A DNA stretch of 64,000 nt from Thermanaerothrix solaris (GCF_032334255.1 NZ_JAUHMF010000001.1:62001-126000); one strand, 5' to 3'. Positions 33,546 to 42,588 are shown, numbered from the stretch's first letter. Translations and numbers: made by a program. Notes: generated from the sequence alone by a model not told the origin.

Positions 33546-34361
33546 ATGACACTGGCTTTCATGGAAGACCTAAATCCTGTCGTGCAAGCCTTGTTGGCAA
33601 CGCTGTTCACTTGGGGGATTACCGCCTTAGGGGCTGCGGGTGTTTTCTTGAAACGCGAGTTAAATCGTAGACTGCTGGATGGAATGTTAGGGTTTGCCTC
33701 TGGGGTAATGATTGCGGCAAGTTTTTTCTCGCTCTTGAAGCCTGCGATTGAGATGTCACATGATATGGGAGTGCCCGGTTGGTTACCAGCGGTGATCGGT
33801 TTTCTTCTTGGTGGGGCATTTCTTTATTTAGTGGATCGTCTTTTACCCCATTTACATATTGGCATGGCGATGAATTCCGCAGAGGGGCTGAAGACGTCCT
33901 GGCAGCGGAGCGTATTGTTGGTGTTGGCAATTACTCTCCACAATTTTCCCGAAGGACTAGCTGTAGGAGTAGCCTTCGGCGCTGCCGCAGCGGGGATTCA
34001 AGAGGCAACCTTGGCGGGTGCTGTGGCGTTGGCGGTTGGGATTGGGCTCCAAAATTTTCCCGAGGGGTTGGCGGTTTCAGCCCCCTTGCGGCGAGAAGGT
34101 ATATCGCGATGGAAAAGTTTTTTCCTGGGACAACTTTCTGGCATTGTGGAGCCTCTGGCGGGTATCATCGGGGCACTGGCAGTGTTTATGGTGCGTCCAT
34201 TGTTACCTTATGCCTTAGCGTTTGCTGCCGGAGCGATGATTTACGTCTGCGTTGAGGAATTAATCCCTGAAGGCCATTCCGGAGGGCATTCTGACGTGGT
34301 TACCATTGGGGTGATGTTGGGCTTTGCGCTCATGATGATGCTGGATGTTGCGCTGGGGTGA
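33546..34361 (+). CDS. ZIP-family divalent metal transporter
   Basis: 271 residues with eight predicted membrane helices. The metal-binding helices IV and V read HNFPEGLAVGVAFGAA and QNFPEGLAVSAPLRRE, the GufA/ZupT-type ZIP signature. A central loop contains few histidines. Members move Zn2+, Fe2+ or Mn2+ into the cytoplasm; the metal cannot be chosen from sequence. GAGGAA lies before the ATG at 33546. The murJ gene follows within 10 bp, so cotranscription is likely. Confidence 0.93.
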   Translation: MTLAFMEDLNPVVQALLATLFTWGITALGAAGVFLKRELNRRLLDGMLGFASGVMIAASFFSLLKPAIEMSHDMGVPGWLPAVIGFLLGGAFLYLVDRLLPHLHIGMAMNSAEGLKTSWQRSVLLVLAITLHNFPEGLAVGVAFGAAAAGIQEATLAGAVALAVGIGLQNFPEGLAVSAPLRREGISRWKSFFLGQLSGIVEPLAGIIGALAVFMVRPLLPYALAFAAGAMIYVCVEELIPEGHSGGHSDVVTIGVMLGFALMMMLDVALG

Positions 34362-34370
34362 GGCGTGCTT

Positions 34371-35906
34371 ATGCGTTTAAGCCGGGTCACACGGAATACA
34401 TTGTTAGTAGGCGGATTTTTCGCTTTAGATAAGGTGGCCGCGTTCATCCGTCAGGTGGTGATTGCGCGCCAGTTTGGCCTATCTGAAGCTTTGGACGCCT
34501 TTAATGTGGCTAATAATGTGCCTGATTTGTTATTTGCCTTAATCTCAGGTGGGGCTCTGGCAATGGCTTTCATCCCTGTGCTAACCGAAACCCTTACTCA
34601 ACACGGAGAACGACAAACCTGGCAATTATTCAGCCGTATTGCCAATTTGGCGTTTATCGTTACCGGGTTACTGGGCGTATTAGTGGGTGTTTTTGCACAC
34701 CCTTTGGTCACTTGGGAACTGGGTATTGCGCCTGGTTTTGGTGCGGAGCAACAGCGTCTTGTAATTACCCTGATGCGGCTCAATCTAATTGCTACAGTGA
34801 TTTTCTCACTGAGTGGGTTAGTCATGGCCGCGTTGCAGGCTCACCAGCATTTCCTGCTACCAGCGATGGCACCACTTTTTTATAATCTGGGTCAAATTTT
34901 TGGTGCTGTGATATTAGCACCGGAACATGGTATGTCTCTGGGAGGGATGACCCTTCCGGCTCTGGGCTTGGGGGTACACGGTTTGGTTTATGGTGTGATC
35001 CTGGGGGCTTTGCTCCATTTAGGTATTCAAGTGCCAGGTTTGATACGATACCAATTTCGCTGGCAGGCTGGATTGGGATTGGGGAGCCCCGAGGTGCGCA
35101 AGGTGCTACGGTTGATGGGACCGCGTTTACTTACGGTCTTATGCATTCAATTGATCTTTATCGTGCGCGATAATTTGGCGTCTCGGTTAGCGACAGGTGC
35201 AGTTACTGCCCTCACATATGGTTGGATGATTTTTCAAGTGCCAGAAACATTGATCGGGACGGCTTTGGGTACCGCCCTTTTGCCCGCCCTCTCTGAACAG
35301 ATGGCACGAGATCAGAGCGAGCGTTTCCGCGATAGCATCCAGAGAGCAGTGCGGGTTTTAGTGGCATTGACCCTCCCTTTAACGGTAGTCTTGGGCTTGG
35401 GAATGCGCCCTGTTTTAGAGATGGTGTTTGGCTTTGGTAAAGAAGGTACGGACTTGCTATGGCGAGTTTCGCAAGCCTACTTGCTGGGGTTATTGGGGCA
35501 ATGCATCGTAGAAATTATGGTGCGGGCTTTCTATGCACGGCAAAATGCATGGGTTCCATTGGCTGGGGCAGGAATTACCTTGGGTGTCTACGTCCTGGCT
35601 GGGACGCAATTCTATCGCTGGTTAGGGGCACCGGGGATCAGTCTTGCTGATGCGCTGGCCTTTTCGATAGAGGCGCTCATCCTGACCCTGTGGTTGACCC
35701 GGACCTTAAATCATCGCATCATGGTTACGCCAGTGGTTCTGAGAGCGGTTATAGCAGCGTTTGTTGGTGGGGGTGCTGTTCTTTTTGGACAAAGTTTGGT
35801 TCAGGTAGGGAATTCTCTGTGGGGGGCGATAGCTCTAATGGGAGTGGGAGGGATATTGGCTTCGCCCTGGATATGGCAAGAATTGCGGTTGTTAATTCAC
35901 TTGTGA
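34371..35906 (+). CDS. murJ: Lipid II flippase of the MurJ/MviN family
   Basis: 511 residues, about 14 membrane helices. N-terminal TLLVGGFFALDKVAAFIRQVVIARQFG and the FNVANNVPDLLFALISGGALAMAFIPV segment are typical of MurJ (the family P-D-x-x-[FY]-x-x-x-x-x-G-x-x-x-x-A-F-I-P pattern). It flips lipid-linked peptidoglycan precursor across the membrane, implying a cell wall or at least wall-type polymers. Downstream TPR and CopD-like genes are in the same direction, but a separate promoter is seen before the TPR gene. A GTG at 34365 is a possible earlier start. Confidence 0.93.
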   Translation: MRLSRVTRNTLLVGGFFALDKVAAFIRQVVIARQFGLSEALDAFNVANNVPDLLFALISGGALAMAFIPVLTETLTQHGERQTWQLFSRIANLAFIVTGLLGVLVGVFAHPLVTWELGIAPGFGAEQQRLVITLMRLNLIATVIFSLSGLVMAALQAHQHFLLPAMAPLFYNLGQIFGAVILAPEHGMSLGGMTLPALGLGVHGLVYGVILGALLHLGIQVPGLIRYQFRWQAGLGLGSPEVRKVLRLMGPRLLTVLCIQLIFIVRDNLASRLATGAVTALTYGWMIFQVPETLIGTALGTALLPALSEQMARDQSERFRDSIQRAVRVLVALTLPLTVVLGLGMRPVLEMVFGFGKEGTDLLWRVSQAYLLGLLGQCIVEIMVRAFYARQNAWVPLAGAGITLGVYVLAGTQFYRWLGAPGISLADALAFSIEALILTLWLTRTLNHRIMVTPVVLRAVIAAFVGGGAVLFGQSLVQVGNSLWGAIALMGVGGILASPWIWQELRLLIHL

Positions 35907-35931
35907 GCGCAGTTTAACCCTACGGTATAAT
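35901..35931 (+). promoter_or_regulatory. Promoter immediately before the TPR membrane-protein gene (leaderless transcript candidate)
   Basis: TATAAT at 35926-35931 ends 7 nt before the ATG at 35939, with TTGTGA (35901-35906) as a possible -35 at a long 19-bp spacing. No Shine-Dalgarno exists between the -10 box and the ATG. This geometry is that of leaderless mRNAs. Confidence 0.55.
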
Positions 35932-35938
35932 ATAGGCC

Positions 35939-37012
35939 ATGATGACAGCGCACAGTGACGAGAACATTAATAAAAACGCACGTGAAGTAAATGAAGTGGC
36001 AGAAGAACCAATAAGCCAGCGTAGAACCCGATGGTGGGTCTGGGTTTTACTGACATTGGGAGTAATTGTTGTATCTGGCCTGCTAGGCGGATGGTTGGGC
36101 TACCAGGCCAGTTTACAAGACCGGTTGGCAGAAGAGGAAAATCAGAAAGCCGTTGTCGCTGCTACACAATATCAATTGGGTGTGGCAGATCTGGCGGCTG
36201 GTCGTTTTGATTCAGCACGTAAACGCTTTGAATATGTCCTCTCGCTCAAGCCAGATTTTCCAGGCGCGATGGAAGGCCTGGCTCAGGCGATGATGGGACT
36301 GACCTTGCAAATGACCCCTACCGCTACCCCCACTCCCACTCAAGAACCCACGCCGGATACGCGTAAGGAAGAAGAACTATTTGCTCAAATTCAACAAGCC
36401 CTCTTAAACAAGGACTGGCAAACGGCGATTGACACGATCGAAGTGCTGCGCAAATTGAATCTCACCTATCGAGCGGTAGATGTAGACGGCATGTATTATC
36501 TAGCCTTGCGCAATTTGGGGGTGAAGAATATTTTAGAAGACGGATTATTAGAGGTGGGAATTTATAATCTCACCCTGGCAGAACGATTTGCGCCGCTGGA
36601 TGTAGATGCTCAAAACTATCGCATTTGGGCGCGGCAGTATCTCTCCGCTGCAAGTTTTTGGGGGGTGGATTGGGCGCGGGTGGTAAATTATTTCTCTCAA
36701 ATTTATCCCGCTTTGCCTAATTTACGCGATGGTTCGGGCATGACAGCTACAGAGCGTTTTAGGATTGCTTCGATAAAATATGCGGATCAGTTGGCAGCCC
36801 AAGGTCAATACTGCGAGGCGCAACTACACTATGAGAACGCCCTCGCCATTGCGCCCGACCCTCAGGTGCAGCCCACGCTTGAGGCAGTGAGAAATTGGTG
36901 TGCCAATCCCCCCGGTGTGGAACCGACTCCAACCGAAACCCCTACACCTGGAACCGCGACTTTACCGGTTCCTTCGGATACACCTACCCCTGAAACAACT
37001 CCCACATCATGA
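35939..37012 (+). CDS. Membrane-anchored TPR-repeat protein with PT-rich segments
   Basis: 357 residues. A cytoplasmic acidic N-terminus (~1-30), one membrane helix at ~33-56, then an external part: TPR-like repeats (~75-115: YQLGVADLAAGRFDSARKRF; ~140-310 with two or three more), split by a Thr/Pro-rich linker (~122-137), and a Thr/Pro-rich tail (~328-357). Such PT-rich TPR proteins are common in Chloroflexota; no specific function can be assigned. Its stop overlaps the start of the CopD-like gene by 4 nt. Start codons at 35939 and 35942 are adjacent. Confidence 0.78.
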   Translation: MMTAHSDENINKNAREVNEVAEEPISQRRTRWWVWVLLTLGVIVVSGLLGGWLGYQASLQDRLAEEENQKAVVAATQYQLGVADLAAGRFDSARKRFEYVLSLKPDFPGAMEGLAQAMMGLTLQMTPTATPTPTQEPTPDTRKEEELFAQIQQALLNKDWQTAIDTIEVLRKLNLTYRAVDVDGMYYLALRNLGVKNILEDGLLEVGIYNLTLAERFAPLDVDAQNYRIWARQYLSAASFWGVDWARVVNYFSQIYPALPNLRDGSGMTATERFRIASIKYADQLAAQGQYCEAQLHYENALAIAPDPQVQPTLEAVRNWCANPPGVEPTPTETPTPGTATLPVPSDTPTPETTPTS

Positions 37013-37527
37013 GTGCAGAAATTCCCTCCTGGGCTTTGACCTTCACCTATTGGTTGCATATGGTGGCGACGGTGGTTTGGATCGGGGGAATAGTGGCGAT
37101 TAATCTTATTGTTGTGCCTTTGTCGCGGTCTATGCTCACAGAAACCGCTTACTTTTCGTTTTATGAGCGGTTATTACAGCGTTTGCAAAGCATTGGATGG
37201 GTTGCCATAGCGATCTTGACTGCTACCGGATTGTTTCAAATGAGCGCTCATCCGGCCTATCAGGGCTTTCTGGTAATTGAGAATACCTGGGCAGTGGCAA
37301 TTTTCCTGAAACACATCGCCGTGGCGGGCATGGTTTTCGTGAGCATAGGGATGACCTGGGGAGTGATGCCCCAATGGAAACGATTGAATTATTTGCTTTC
37401 CATGGGGAGAATAGTGGATGAGGCGAGTAGAGAGCAATTATACCGTCGCCAGACCCGGCTTTGGCGGCTTAATTTAGCGTTCTCGGTCCTGGTGTTATTG
37501 CTCACCGCCTGGGCGAGGGTATCTTGA
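37009..37527 (+). CDS. CopD-like four-helix integral membrane protein
   Basis: 172 residues with four membrane helices: WALTFTYWLHMVATVVWIGGIVAIN, a second around 62-80, HIAVAGMVFVSIGMTWGVM, and LAFSVLVLLLTAW. The H-M-x-x-x-x-W-I-G-G pattern in the first helix and histidine in the third match CopD/DUF2269-like proteins, which may bind heme or copper. Translationally coupled to the TPR gene (ATGA overlap). Family membership is moderately sure, function not. Confidence 0.75.
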   Translation: MSAEIPSWALTFTYWLHMVATVVWIGGIVAINLIVVPLSRSMLTETAYFSFYERLLQRLQSIGWVAIAILTATGLFQMSAHPAYQGFLVIENTWAVAIFLKHIAVAGMVFVSIGMTWGVMPQWKRLNYLLSMGRIVDEASREQLYRRQTRLWRLNLAFSVLVLLLTAWARVS

Positions 37528-37531
37528 AGAT

Positions 37532-39064
37532 CTAAGGAAAATCGGAAGGACGGGGGGCGGTGTAAAAAGCATAGGGGGCGTCTGGGTAATAGTGCCAGAT
37601 TTTTCGCGCGGAAAATTCGTGTGCTAAGGCGTTATCGGTTTCTTCGCCGCGACTAATGGTGAAAAGGAAAGGGCTGTCCATAAAGGGGCTGCTTAGGGTC
37701 AGAAGTGTCCCGTATTCACGCCAAGATTCGCGAATGTGGACGATCACCAGCGCCGGTGTGAGGGCTTGAGCGGAGGGGGATTCAAATGGGGCGAGTTGTG
37801 ATCGCGAGGCACCGTAGAGTCCGTGTAATTGCCCCAATCTCTGGGGGAGGTAAAACCATAAGTTTGCAAGGATTAATCCCATGACCAGGGCTGTGACAGT
37901 GCTAAACCGCAAGTATCCCAGCACACGTGTTCGCAAGGGTTGTAATAGGCTGGGAAGTTTACCAGCCAAAGCAGTGATTCCAGCCGACGTAAGCAGAGTG
38001 GCACCGATCATGCCTTCATAGTAATAACGCGGCCCTAACACCCAGGCACCAATCCAGTAAAAACCATAAGCCAAAATTAGGCTTATTCCGAGGGCGATAA
38101 GCAACCAAGCGGAACGATTCTTGCGTAAAGCGAATGCACCGATTGGCATAAAAAGCCACGAGAGCCGTCCCCAGCCGAAAAGATCGCTGCTGCCGGCGCG
38201 CAGACTAAATTTTGTGTTAACCCAAGCGTAGTAGATTTGATGACCATCAGGGTGTAAGCCGATTCCGGGGCCAAAACCAACCCGATCATAGGGCCACCAC
38301 AGGGTGTAGGGATTCAGCCAGGGGTTGCCTGTAAGGGCGTATTGCCATAGGAATAAGAGCGAGGCAATTCCCCCGGCTGTAGCGCCAATGATCAGGACAC
38401 GTCGGCGTAGTACTCCCTTTCCCCGAATGAGGAGCCATAAACCGTGGGCAATGAATGGCACGGCAATACCTAAAGCGGTTAACGGACGGGTCAGGGCAAG
38501 CAGTCCCAAACTGAGCCCGGCCAGGGGGACGGTTAAAATCGCTGAGCGAGAGGATGGGACGGTTGCATCCAACCAGGCAGAGACAAAGGTTAAGGTGAGG
38601 AAGAAAGAAAAAGTATGTGAGAGCAGGGAGCCAGCATTCATCAGGAAAAAGGGGGACGTGGCTGTTAGCAATGCTGCTAGCAACCCTTCTATCGGGGTCG
38701 TAATTTTACTCACCAGCCGAAAGGTTAACCACGTGCAGGCCATAGCCAAGAATACATTCAGCGTGGTTAAGGACCCTAAGCGCAGGGCAAGGGAAAGCGC
38801 GGCAGGCCACCCGGGTGGATACTTGCCAAAACGGAATCCATTGTAATCTACTACAAAGGGGACCAAAAAACAGCGCGGGTATGAAGGCGAAGGTACTTTG
38901 ATTTCACCTCGTGCCATGACCTGCGCTTCCCACAAGTACGCATATTCATCTTCAAGATGGGGAACGCCCTCAAAAGTATTGGTGGTTACCGCCAAGGTTA
39001 GACCACCTGCTAGTAACGCGGTGCCAAGCGCCAGAACAAGGATCCAACGTGAGTGGGCACGCAT
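37532..39064 (-). CDS. GT-C fold membrane glycosyltransferase (GT39/PMT-like)
   Basis: 510 residues, about 11-12 membrane helices. The first external loop carries the acidic motif HLEDEYAYLWEAQVMARGE typical of GT-C enzymes that use polyprenyl-phosphate sugars, followed by FGKYPPGWP. A short soluble C-terminal domain (~430-510) follows. Members transfer a sugar to protein, lipid or wall polymer on the outer face; donor and acceptor are unknown. It is the last gene of the rodZ-like/rimO run on the minus strand, 15 bp after rimO. Confidence 0.82.
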   Translation of the reverse strand: MRAHSRWILVLALGTALLAGGLTLAVTTNTFEGVPHLEDEYAYLWEAQVMARGEIKVPSPSYPRCFLVPFVVDYNGFRFGKYPPGWPAALSLALRLGSLTTLNVFLAMACTWLTFRLVSKITTPIEGLLAALLTATSPFFLMNAGSLLSHTFSFFLTLTFVSAWLDATVPSSRSAILTVPLAGLSLGLLALTRPLTALGIAVPFIAHGLWLLIRGKGVLRRRVLIIGATAGGIASLLFLWQYALTGNPWLNPYTLWWPYDRVGFGPGIGLHPDGHQIYYAWVNTKFSLRAGSSDLFGWGRLSWLFMPIGAFALRKNRSAWLLIALGISLILAYGFYWIGAWVLGPRYYYEGMIGATLLTSAGITALAGKLPSLLQPLRTRVLGYLRFSTVTALVMGLILANLWFYLPQRLGQLHGLYGASRSQLAPFESPSAQALTPALVIVHIRESWREYGTLLTLSSPFMDSPFLFTISRGEETDNALAHEFSARKIWHYYPDAPYAFYTAPRPSDFP

Positions 39065-39079
39065 AACTCGTTTGAGAGG

Positions 39080-40408
39080 CTAGGAAGCAGGATGTGCAAT
39101 CAAGTCATTGGGCAATGCGCTATCTACTGTAACCCTTATCATTTCGCCGGGTTTGAACTGTCCGGGGATCAACACCAGCCCGTCAACTTCGGGCGCGTCA
39201 CGATACGACCGTCCAACGGAAAGGTCTTGGTTGGCGCCCTCTATCAGCACTTCCAAGTGCTTGCCGATCAGAGATTGATGAATACTAAGAGAAATCTGTG
39301 ATTGAAGTTCCATCAGCCGGTTATAACGCGCTTGTTTGACCTCAGGGGGAACAGGGTCGCCTAAGGGCTCACTGGCTGTACCGGGTTCAAACGAGAATGT
39401 GAAGGCACCGACTCGATCCAACCGCACCTCGGCCAGGAAATCGAGCAAGGTCTGAAATTCGGCCTCGGTCTCTCCAGGGTAACCAACAATAAAGGTGCTA
39501 CGAATGGCCAGGTCAGGCATAGCGCGGCGCATTTTTTCTAAGGTGCGATAAACCCAATCAATATTCGCTGGACGGCGCATTTTGCGTAAGATATCCGGAT
39601 GGGCGTGTTGAAGAGGGATATCCAGGTAATGTACGATTTGGGGCTGGGACGCCATCAATTCAATCAACCGGTCGGAGATTGCGCCAGGGTAGGTGTAGAG
39701 AAGGCGGATCCAGGGAATGTCGGGTACGGTTTTGACCAAATTTTCGAGCAGTAACGCTAGCCCGTCTTGTAATCCTAGGTCGTGGCCGTAATCGGTGGTG
39801 TCTTGAGCGATTAAAATCAGTTCTTTGACCCCGGCGGCCTGAAGTTGACGCGCTTCTTCGAGGATCACGTCCATCGGGCGACTAACCAAGGTGCCTTTGA
39901 TCAACGGTATAGCACAAAAGGCGCATGGACGCCGACAACCATCGGCGATTTTAAGATAAGCGCTGGTGCCTTGTATCGCGGCTCGTAATACGCCACGTTC
40001 GTCACGACCTACAGTAGGGGTGTCAGGTAAATGGTAAAGCGGTTGTGGAGGATGGGCATTTAAGCGTTCGACCAGGTCTAAAATATCCATCCAGCGCCGT
40101 GTGCCGAGCATGCCATCAAGACCGGGCACATCGCGGGCAACTTGTTCGCGGTAGCGCTGAGTCAGGCACCCCGTCGCAATGAGGTATTGTCCCTTACGCT
40201 TTTTTCGGGCTAGCATGGTAAGAGTTTTAATAGATTCCTCTCGGGCGGGCTGGATGAATCCACAAGTATTCACAATGAGGAATTGGGCTTGGCGGGGATT
40301 GTCCACGGCTTCATAACCAGCGCGCTGGAGCAGTGCGGCCATGGAGTGCGAGTCCACGGTATTTTTGGCGCAACCTAGGGATACTAGATAAAACGTTTTT
40401 TCGCTCAT
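39080..40408 (-). CDS. rimO: Ribosomal protein S12 methylthiotransferase
   Basis: 442 residues. UPF0004 domain with three cluster cysteines (LVSLGCAKNTVDSHSM, VNTCGFIQPAREES, ATGCLTQRY), a radical SAM core with CRRPCAFCAIP (C-x3-C-x2-C), and a C-terminal TRAM domain. The AREES and RPCAFCAIP details favour RimO over MiaB. It adds a methylthio group to Asp of ribosomal protein S12 using two 4Fe-4S clusters. It overlaps the RodZ-like gene by 4 nt (ATGA), so both are coupled. Confidence 0.95.
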   Translation of the reverse strand: MSEKTFYLVSLGCAKNTVDSHSMAALLQRAGYEAVDNPRQAQFLIVNTCGFIQPAREESIKTLTMLARKKRKGQYLIATGCLTQRYREQVARDVPGLDGMLGTRRWMDILDLVERLNAHPPQPLYHLPDTPTVGRDERGVLRAAIQGTSAYLKIADGCRRPCAFCAIPLIKGTLVSRPMDVILEEARQLQAAGVKELILIAQDTTDYGHDLGLQDGLALLLENLVKTVPDIPWIRLLYTYPGAISDRLIELMASQPQIVHYLDIPLQHAHPDILRKMRRPANIDWVYRTLEKMRRAMPDLAIRSTFIVGYPGETEAEFQTLLDFLAEVRLDRVGAFTFSFEPGTASEPLGDPVPPEVKQARYNRLMELQSQISLSIHQSLIGKHLEVLIEGANQDLSVGRSYRDAPEVDGLVLIPGQFKPGEMIRVTVDSALPNDLIAHPAS

Positions 40409-41787
40409 GGGATCAAAGGAGTAATGGAAGGCGTTGGTTGAAGGGGTGTGGGTGTAGGAGTGGACGTCGGTGAAGGAGTAAAAGTTGGTGAGGCTGTAAT
40501 TTGTGGGGTAGGGGTTACAAGCCCCTCTGCGGTGAAAATCCAGCGTATTGGCTCTCCCATGGCACCTGGGTTTCCAAGGTCGGATTGATTGAAAACAAGT
40601 CGAACGCCGGCGCCGTTACCACAATTAAATTCGATACGCTGTTTGGCGCCAAAAGCGTAGGCTTGCCCAGGGATCGTACGCCCCTCGAATACGATTTTGT
40701 CATCGGCAACCACTCGCATCCAGACCCGCAGTTGGGCGATCACGTTGAGTTGAAGTGGCGCGTTGCTAATGGCGGTAGGTAGGGCATTGGTAGGGGTGGT
40801 TTCGACTGCAACCAGGGCTTCGGTATTTTCAGGAACGACCGCCGTAATCTCTGTGGTCGGGCTTGGGGAGGGTGATTGAGCCAGGGTAGTTGGTACTTGG
40901 GCTAAAACCTCGGCAATGGCCGGTGGGGTGGACTGGGTGCGGGCTTTTTGAGCGGCGGAGATGCGCAAGGCTCCCCAAATTGTAAACCCAAGCAATGAGA
41001 GAATGAAGAACAATCCCATGATTAAGTCAGGGGAGAGAATGCGTCGCCAAGGAAGATCTCCTTCGCGGGGTTTAGTCTCAGCGTGTGGATTTTCATGAGT
41101 AATCGGTTCTTGAGGATGTTTTCCGGTTCGCTCCAAACGCCGCACTTGCAAAGCCTCGGCGAAACGCAAAAGGATCTGATCCTCGTTCACGCCCAGAAAG
41201 TTGGCATAATTTTGAAGCAAACCCCTGGCGTGGACCAGTGAGGGTAATTGGTCCATTTGGCCGCTTTCAAGTGCGGCGAGGTGGCGGGAGCGAATATGCG
41301 TGGCGGAGGCAACTTCTTCGAGGGTTAGGCCTAAACGCTCCCGTTGGTCTTGCAAAGCGCGCCCGATCTCGCGAAAGATTTGTTGGGATAATGATTCTGG
41401 TTGAAGATTCTCCGTCTTTATTTGGTTAGGTTCTGAAGTGGGGGTTGAAAGAGGCGGTGCTTCCGGTTGGGAGGTTTCTACAATAGTAATCGAGGGTAAA
41501 ACTTGCTCGGATTCAAGCGGATACAGAGAAGAGTTCGAATTAGACGCAGGGGTTTCGGTTTTTCCTTCCCAAAGGTCGAGCAGGGGTTGTACGGGGATCT
41601 TTAAATAATTGGCATAAAGGCGCAAAAAGCCCCGGGCTTGGACCAGGGATGGGAGACGATCTAGATGATCGCTCTCCAAGGCCTCTAAATAAGCCAAACG
41701 AATGTGGGTTGCCTGAGATACTTGTTCCAGCGAGATGTTGCGCTCAGTCCGCGCCTTTTTTAGAAGTGACCCAACCGAATCGGTCAT
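40405..41787 (-). CDS. RodZ-like membrane protein with two tandem HTH_25 domains
   Basis: 460 residues from the ATG at 41787, which has AGGA 5 nt upstream. Two related Xre/HTH_25 domains are present, ~5-73 (LLKKARTERNISLEQVSQAT, THIRLAYLEALESD, LPSLVQARGFLRLYANYL) and ~139-207 (ALQDQRERLGLTLEEVASAT, THIRSRHLAALESG, LPSLVHARGLLQNYANFL), joined by a ~60-residue Pro/Ser/Glu linker. A single membrane helix follows at ~255-277, then a Thr/Pro-rich stretch, a DUF4115-like beta domain (~345-430) and a Thr/Pro tail. Normal RodZ has one HTH that binds MreB at the inner membrane. No mreB is in the window. It overlaps rimO by 4 nt. Confidence 0.85.
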   Translation of the reverse strand: MTDSVGSLLKKARTERNISLEQVSQATHIRLAYLEALESDHLDRLPSLVQARGFLRLYANYLKIPVQPLLDLWEGKTETPASNSNSSLYPLESEQVLPSITIVETSQPEAPPLSTPTSEPNQIKTENLQPESLSQQIFREIGRALQDQRERLGLTLEEVASATHIRSRHLAALESGQMDQLPSLVHARGLLQNYANFLGVNEDQILLRFAEALQVRRLERTGKHPQEPITHENPHAETKPREGDLPWRRILSPDLIMGLFFILSLLGFTIWGALRISAAQKARTQSTPPAIAEVLAQVPTTLAQSPSPSPTTEITAVVPENTEALVAVETTPTNALPTAISNAPLQLNVIAQLRVWMRVVADDKIVFEGRTIPGQAYAFGAKQRIEFNCGNGAGVRLVFNQSDLGNPGAMGEPIRWIFTAEGLVTPTPQITASPTFTPSPTSTPTPTPLQPTPSITPLIP

Positions 41788-41808
41788 AGAATCCTGTTCT
41801 TCAAGTCC

Positions 41809-41851
41809 AAAAAAAGACCGGCCTGACAGCACAGAGCTGGTTCTGGCCGGT
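41809..41851 (-). terminator. Terminator of rplI (minus strand)
   Basis: Reading the minus strand, ACCGGCC (41845-41851) pairs with GGCCGGT (41817-41823) across a 21-nt loop, followed by seven U (A-run at 41809-41815). It lies between rplI and the RodZ-like gene and should separate their transcripts. Confidence 0.8.
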
Positions 41852-41878
41852 TAGGTGTGTTACTACAACTCATGAGAA

Positions 41879-42397
41879 TTAAGCAGCGGTTTGATCAGCT
41901 GTTTGAGGAGCACTTTCTTCGGTAGTGGTTTCTGATTCGAGGGCGACAACCTCACCTTCACGATGGACGATGATGCGCACCTCGGGCAAAAGGTCTACCG
42001 TGAGGCGCACACGGGCAAAATGTTCGCCCAGGGTGCGGATGGGTTCGGTTTCTACCTGGTGGCGATTAATCTGGGTGCCCAACTTTTGATTGATGGCTTC
42101 AGCGATCATCTGAGGCGTGACTGAACCGTATAATTTGCCAGTTTCACTAGCGCGGGCGGCAAATGTCAGCACTAAGCCATTGATACGCTGGGCGACACCG
42201 CTCAATTCGTTATTCAACGCCTCGCGTCGCGCTGCTGCCTGAGCCCGGATGGTCTCGGCTCGTTTGAGCGCGCCCGGTGTGGCCAGGACTGCCAGCCCTT
42301 GCGGGATTAGGTAGTTTCTGGCGTAGCCGTCGGCTACTTTTTTAACGTCACCTGCACGACCTAATTTGTAAACATCCTTGATCAACAATACCTTCAT
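41879..42397 (-). CDS. rplI: 50S ribosomal protein L9
   Basis: 172 residues. MKVLLIKDVYKLGRAGDVKKVADGYARNYLIPQGLAV is the conserved N-terminal RNA-binding domain, followed by a long connecting helix (~45-75) and the C-terminal domain (GKLYGSVTPQMIAEAI). It binds 23S rRNA near the L1 stalk. It is ~20 residues longer than usual because of a Thr/Glu/Ala-rich acidic tail (~153-172). Followed by a terminator before the RodZ-like gene. Confidence 0.96.
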   Translation of the reverse strand: MKVLLIKDVYKLGRAGDVKKVADGYARNYLIPQGLAVLATPGALKRAETIRAQAAARREALNNELSGVAQRINGLVLTFAARASETGKLYGSVTPQMIAEAINQKLGTQINRHQVETEPIRTLGEHFARVRLTVDLLPEVRIIVHREGEVVALESETTTEESAPQTADQTAA

Positions 42398-42517
42398 GTT
42401 TTCGAGCCCTTTCTGTAAATGGATTTGTATGCCTGAATGGCAGCCCGCGGTGAAGGGTACAACACCCGGTGCAGGCGGATTTTACCAGAAGGTTGGTGAT
42501 TCGTCAAATTTCAAGGC

Positions 42518-42546
42518 TTGACAGTTATGACGCAATGCGTTATATT
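42518..42546 (+). promoter_or_regulatory. Consensus sigma-70 promoter of the phasin/phaR unit
   Basis: TTGACA (42518-42523), a 17-bp spacer and TATATT (42541-42546). The start point should be near 42553, about 36 nt before the phasin ATG. This is one of the strongest promoters by sequence in the window, and it is overlapped by the palindromes listed separately. Confidence 0.85.
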
Positions 42547-42564
42547 ATCAATAACGCATTGCGT
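42530..42564 (+). promoter_or_regulatory. Double-palindrome operator over the phasin/phaR promoter (probable PhaR autoregulatory site)
   Basis: Two 14-nt arms, ACGCAATGCGTTAT (42530-42543) and its exact complement (42551-42564), are separated by 7 nt. Each arm itself contains an 11-bp palindrome (ACGCAATGCGT and ACGCATTGCGT), so there are two dyad sites with centres 24 bp apart. One sits in the spacer between -35 and -10, the other over the transcription start. TGC/GCA-rich sites are known for PhaR of Paracoccus; that PhaR binds here is inferred from its position two genes downstream. Confidence 0.75.
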
Positions 42565-42588
42565 TATACGCAAAAACGGAGGTGATTT

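Noticed and set aside
36318..36360. Short Thr/Pro tandem repeats in the TPR gene, and similar ones near 36910-37000 and 40440-40500
   Set aside because: Low-complexity linkers of exported proteins; not microsatellite-like at the DNA level and no CRISPR-type repeat-spacer pattern is present anywhere in the window.
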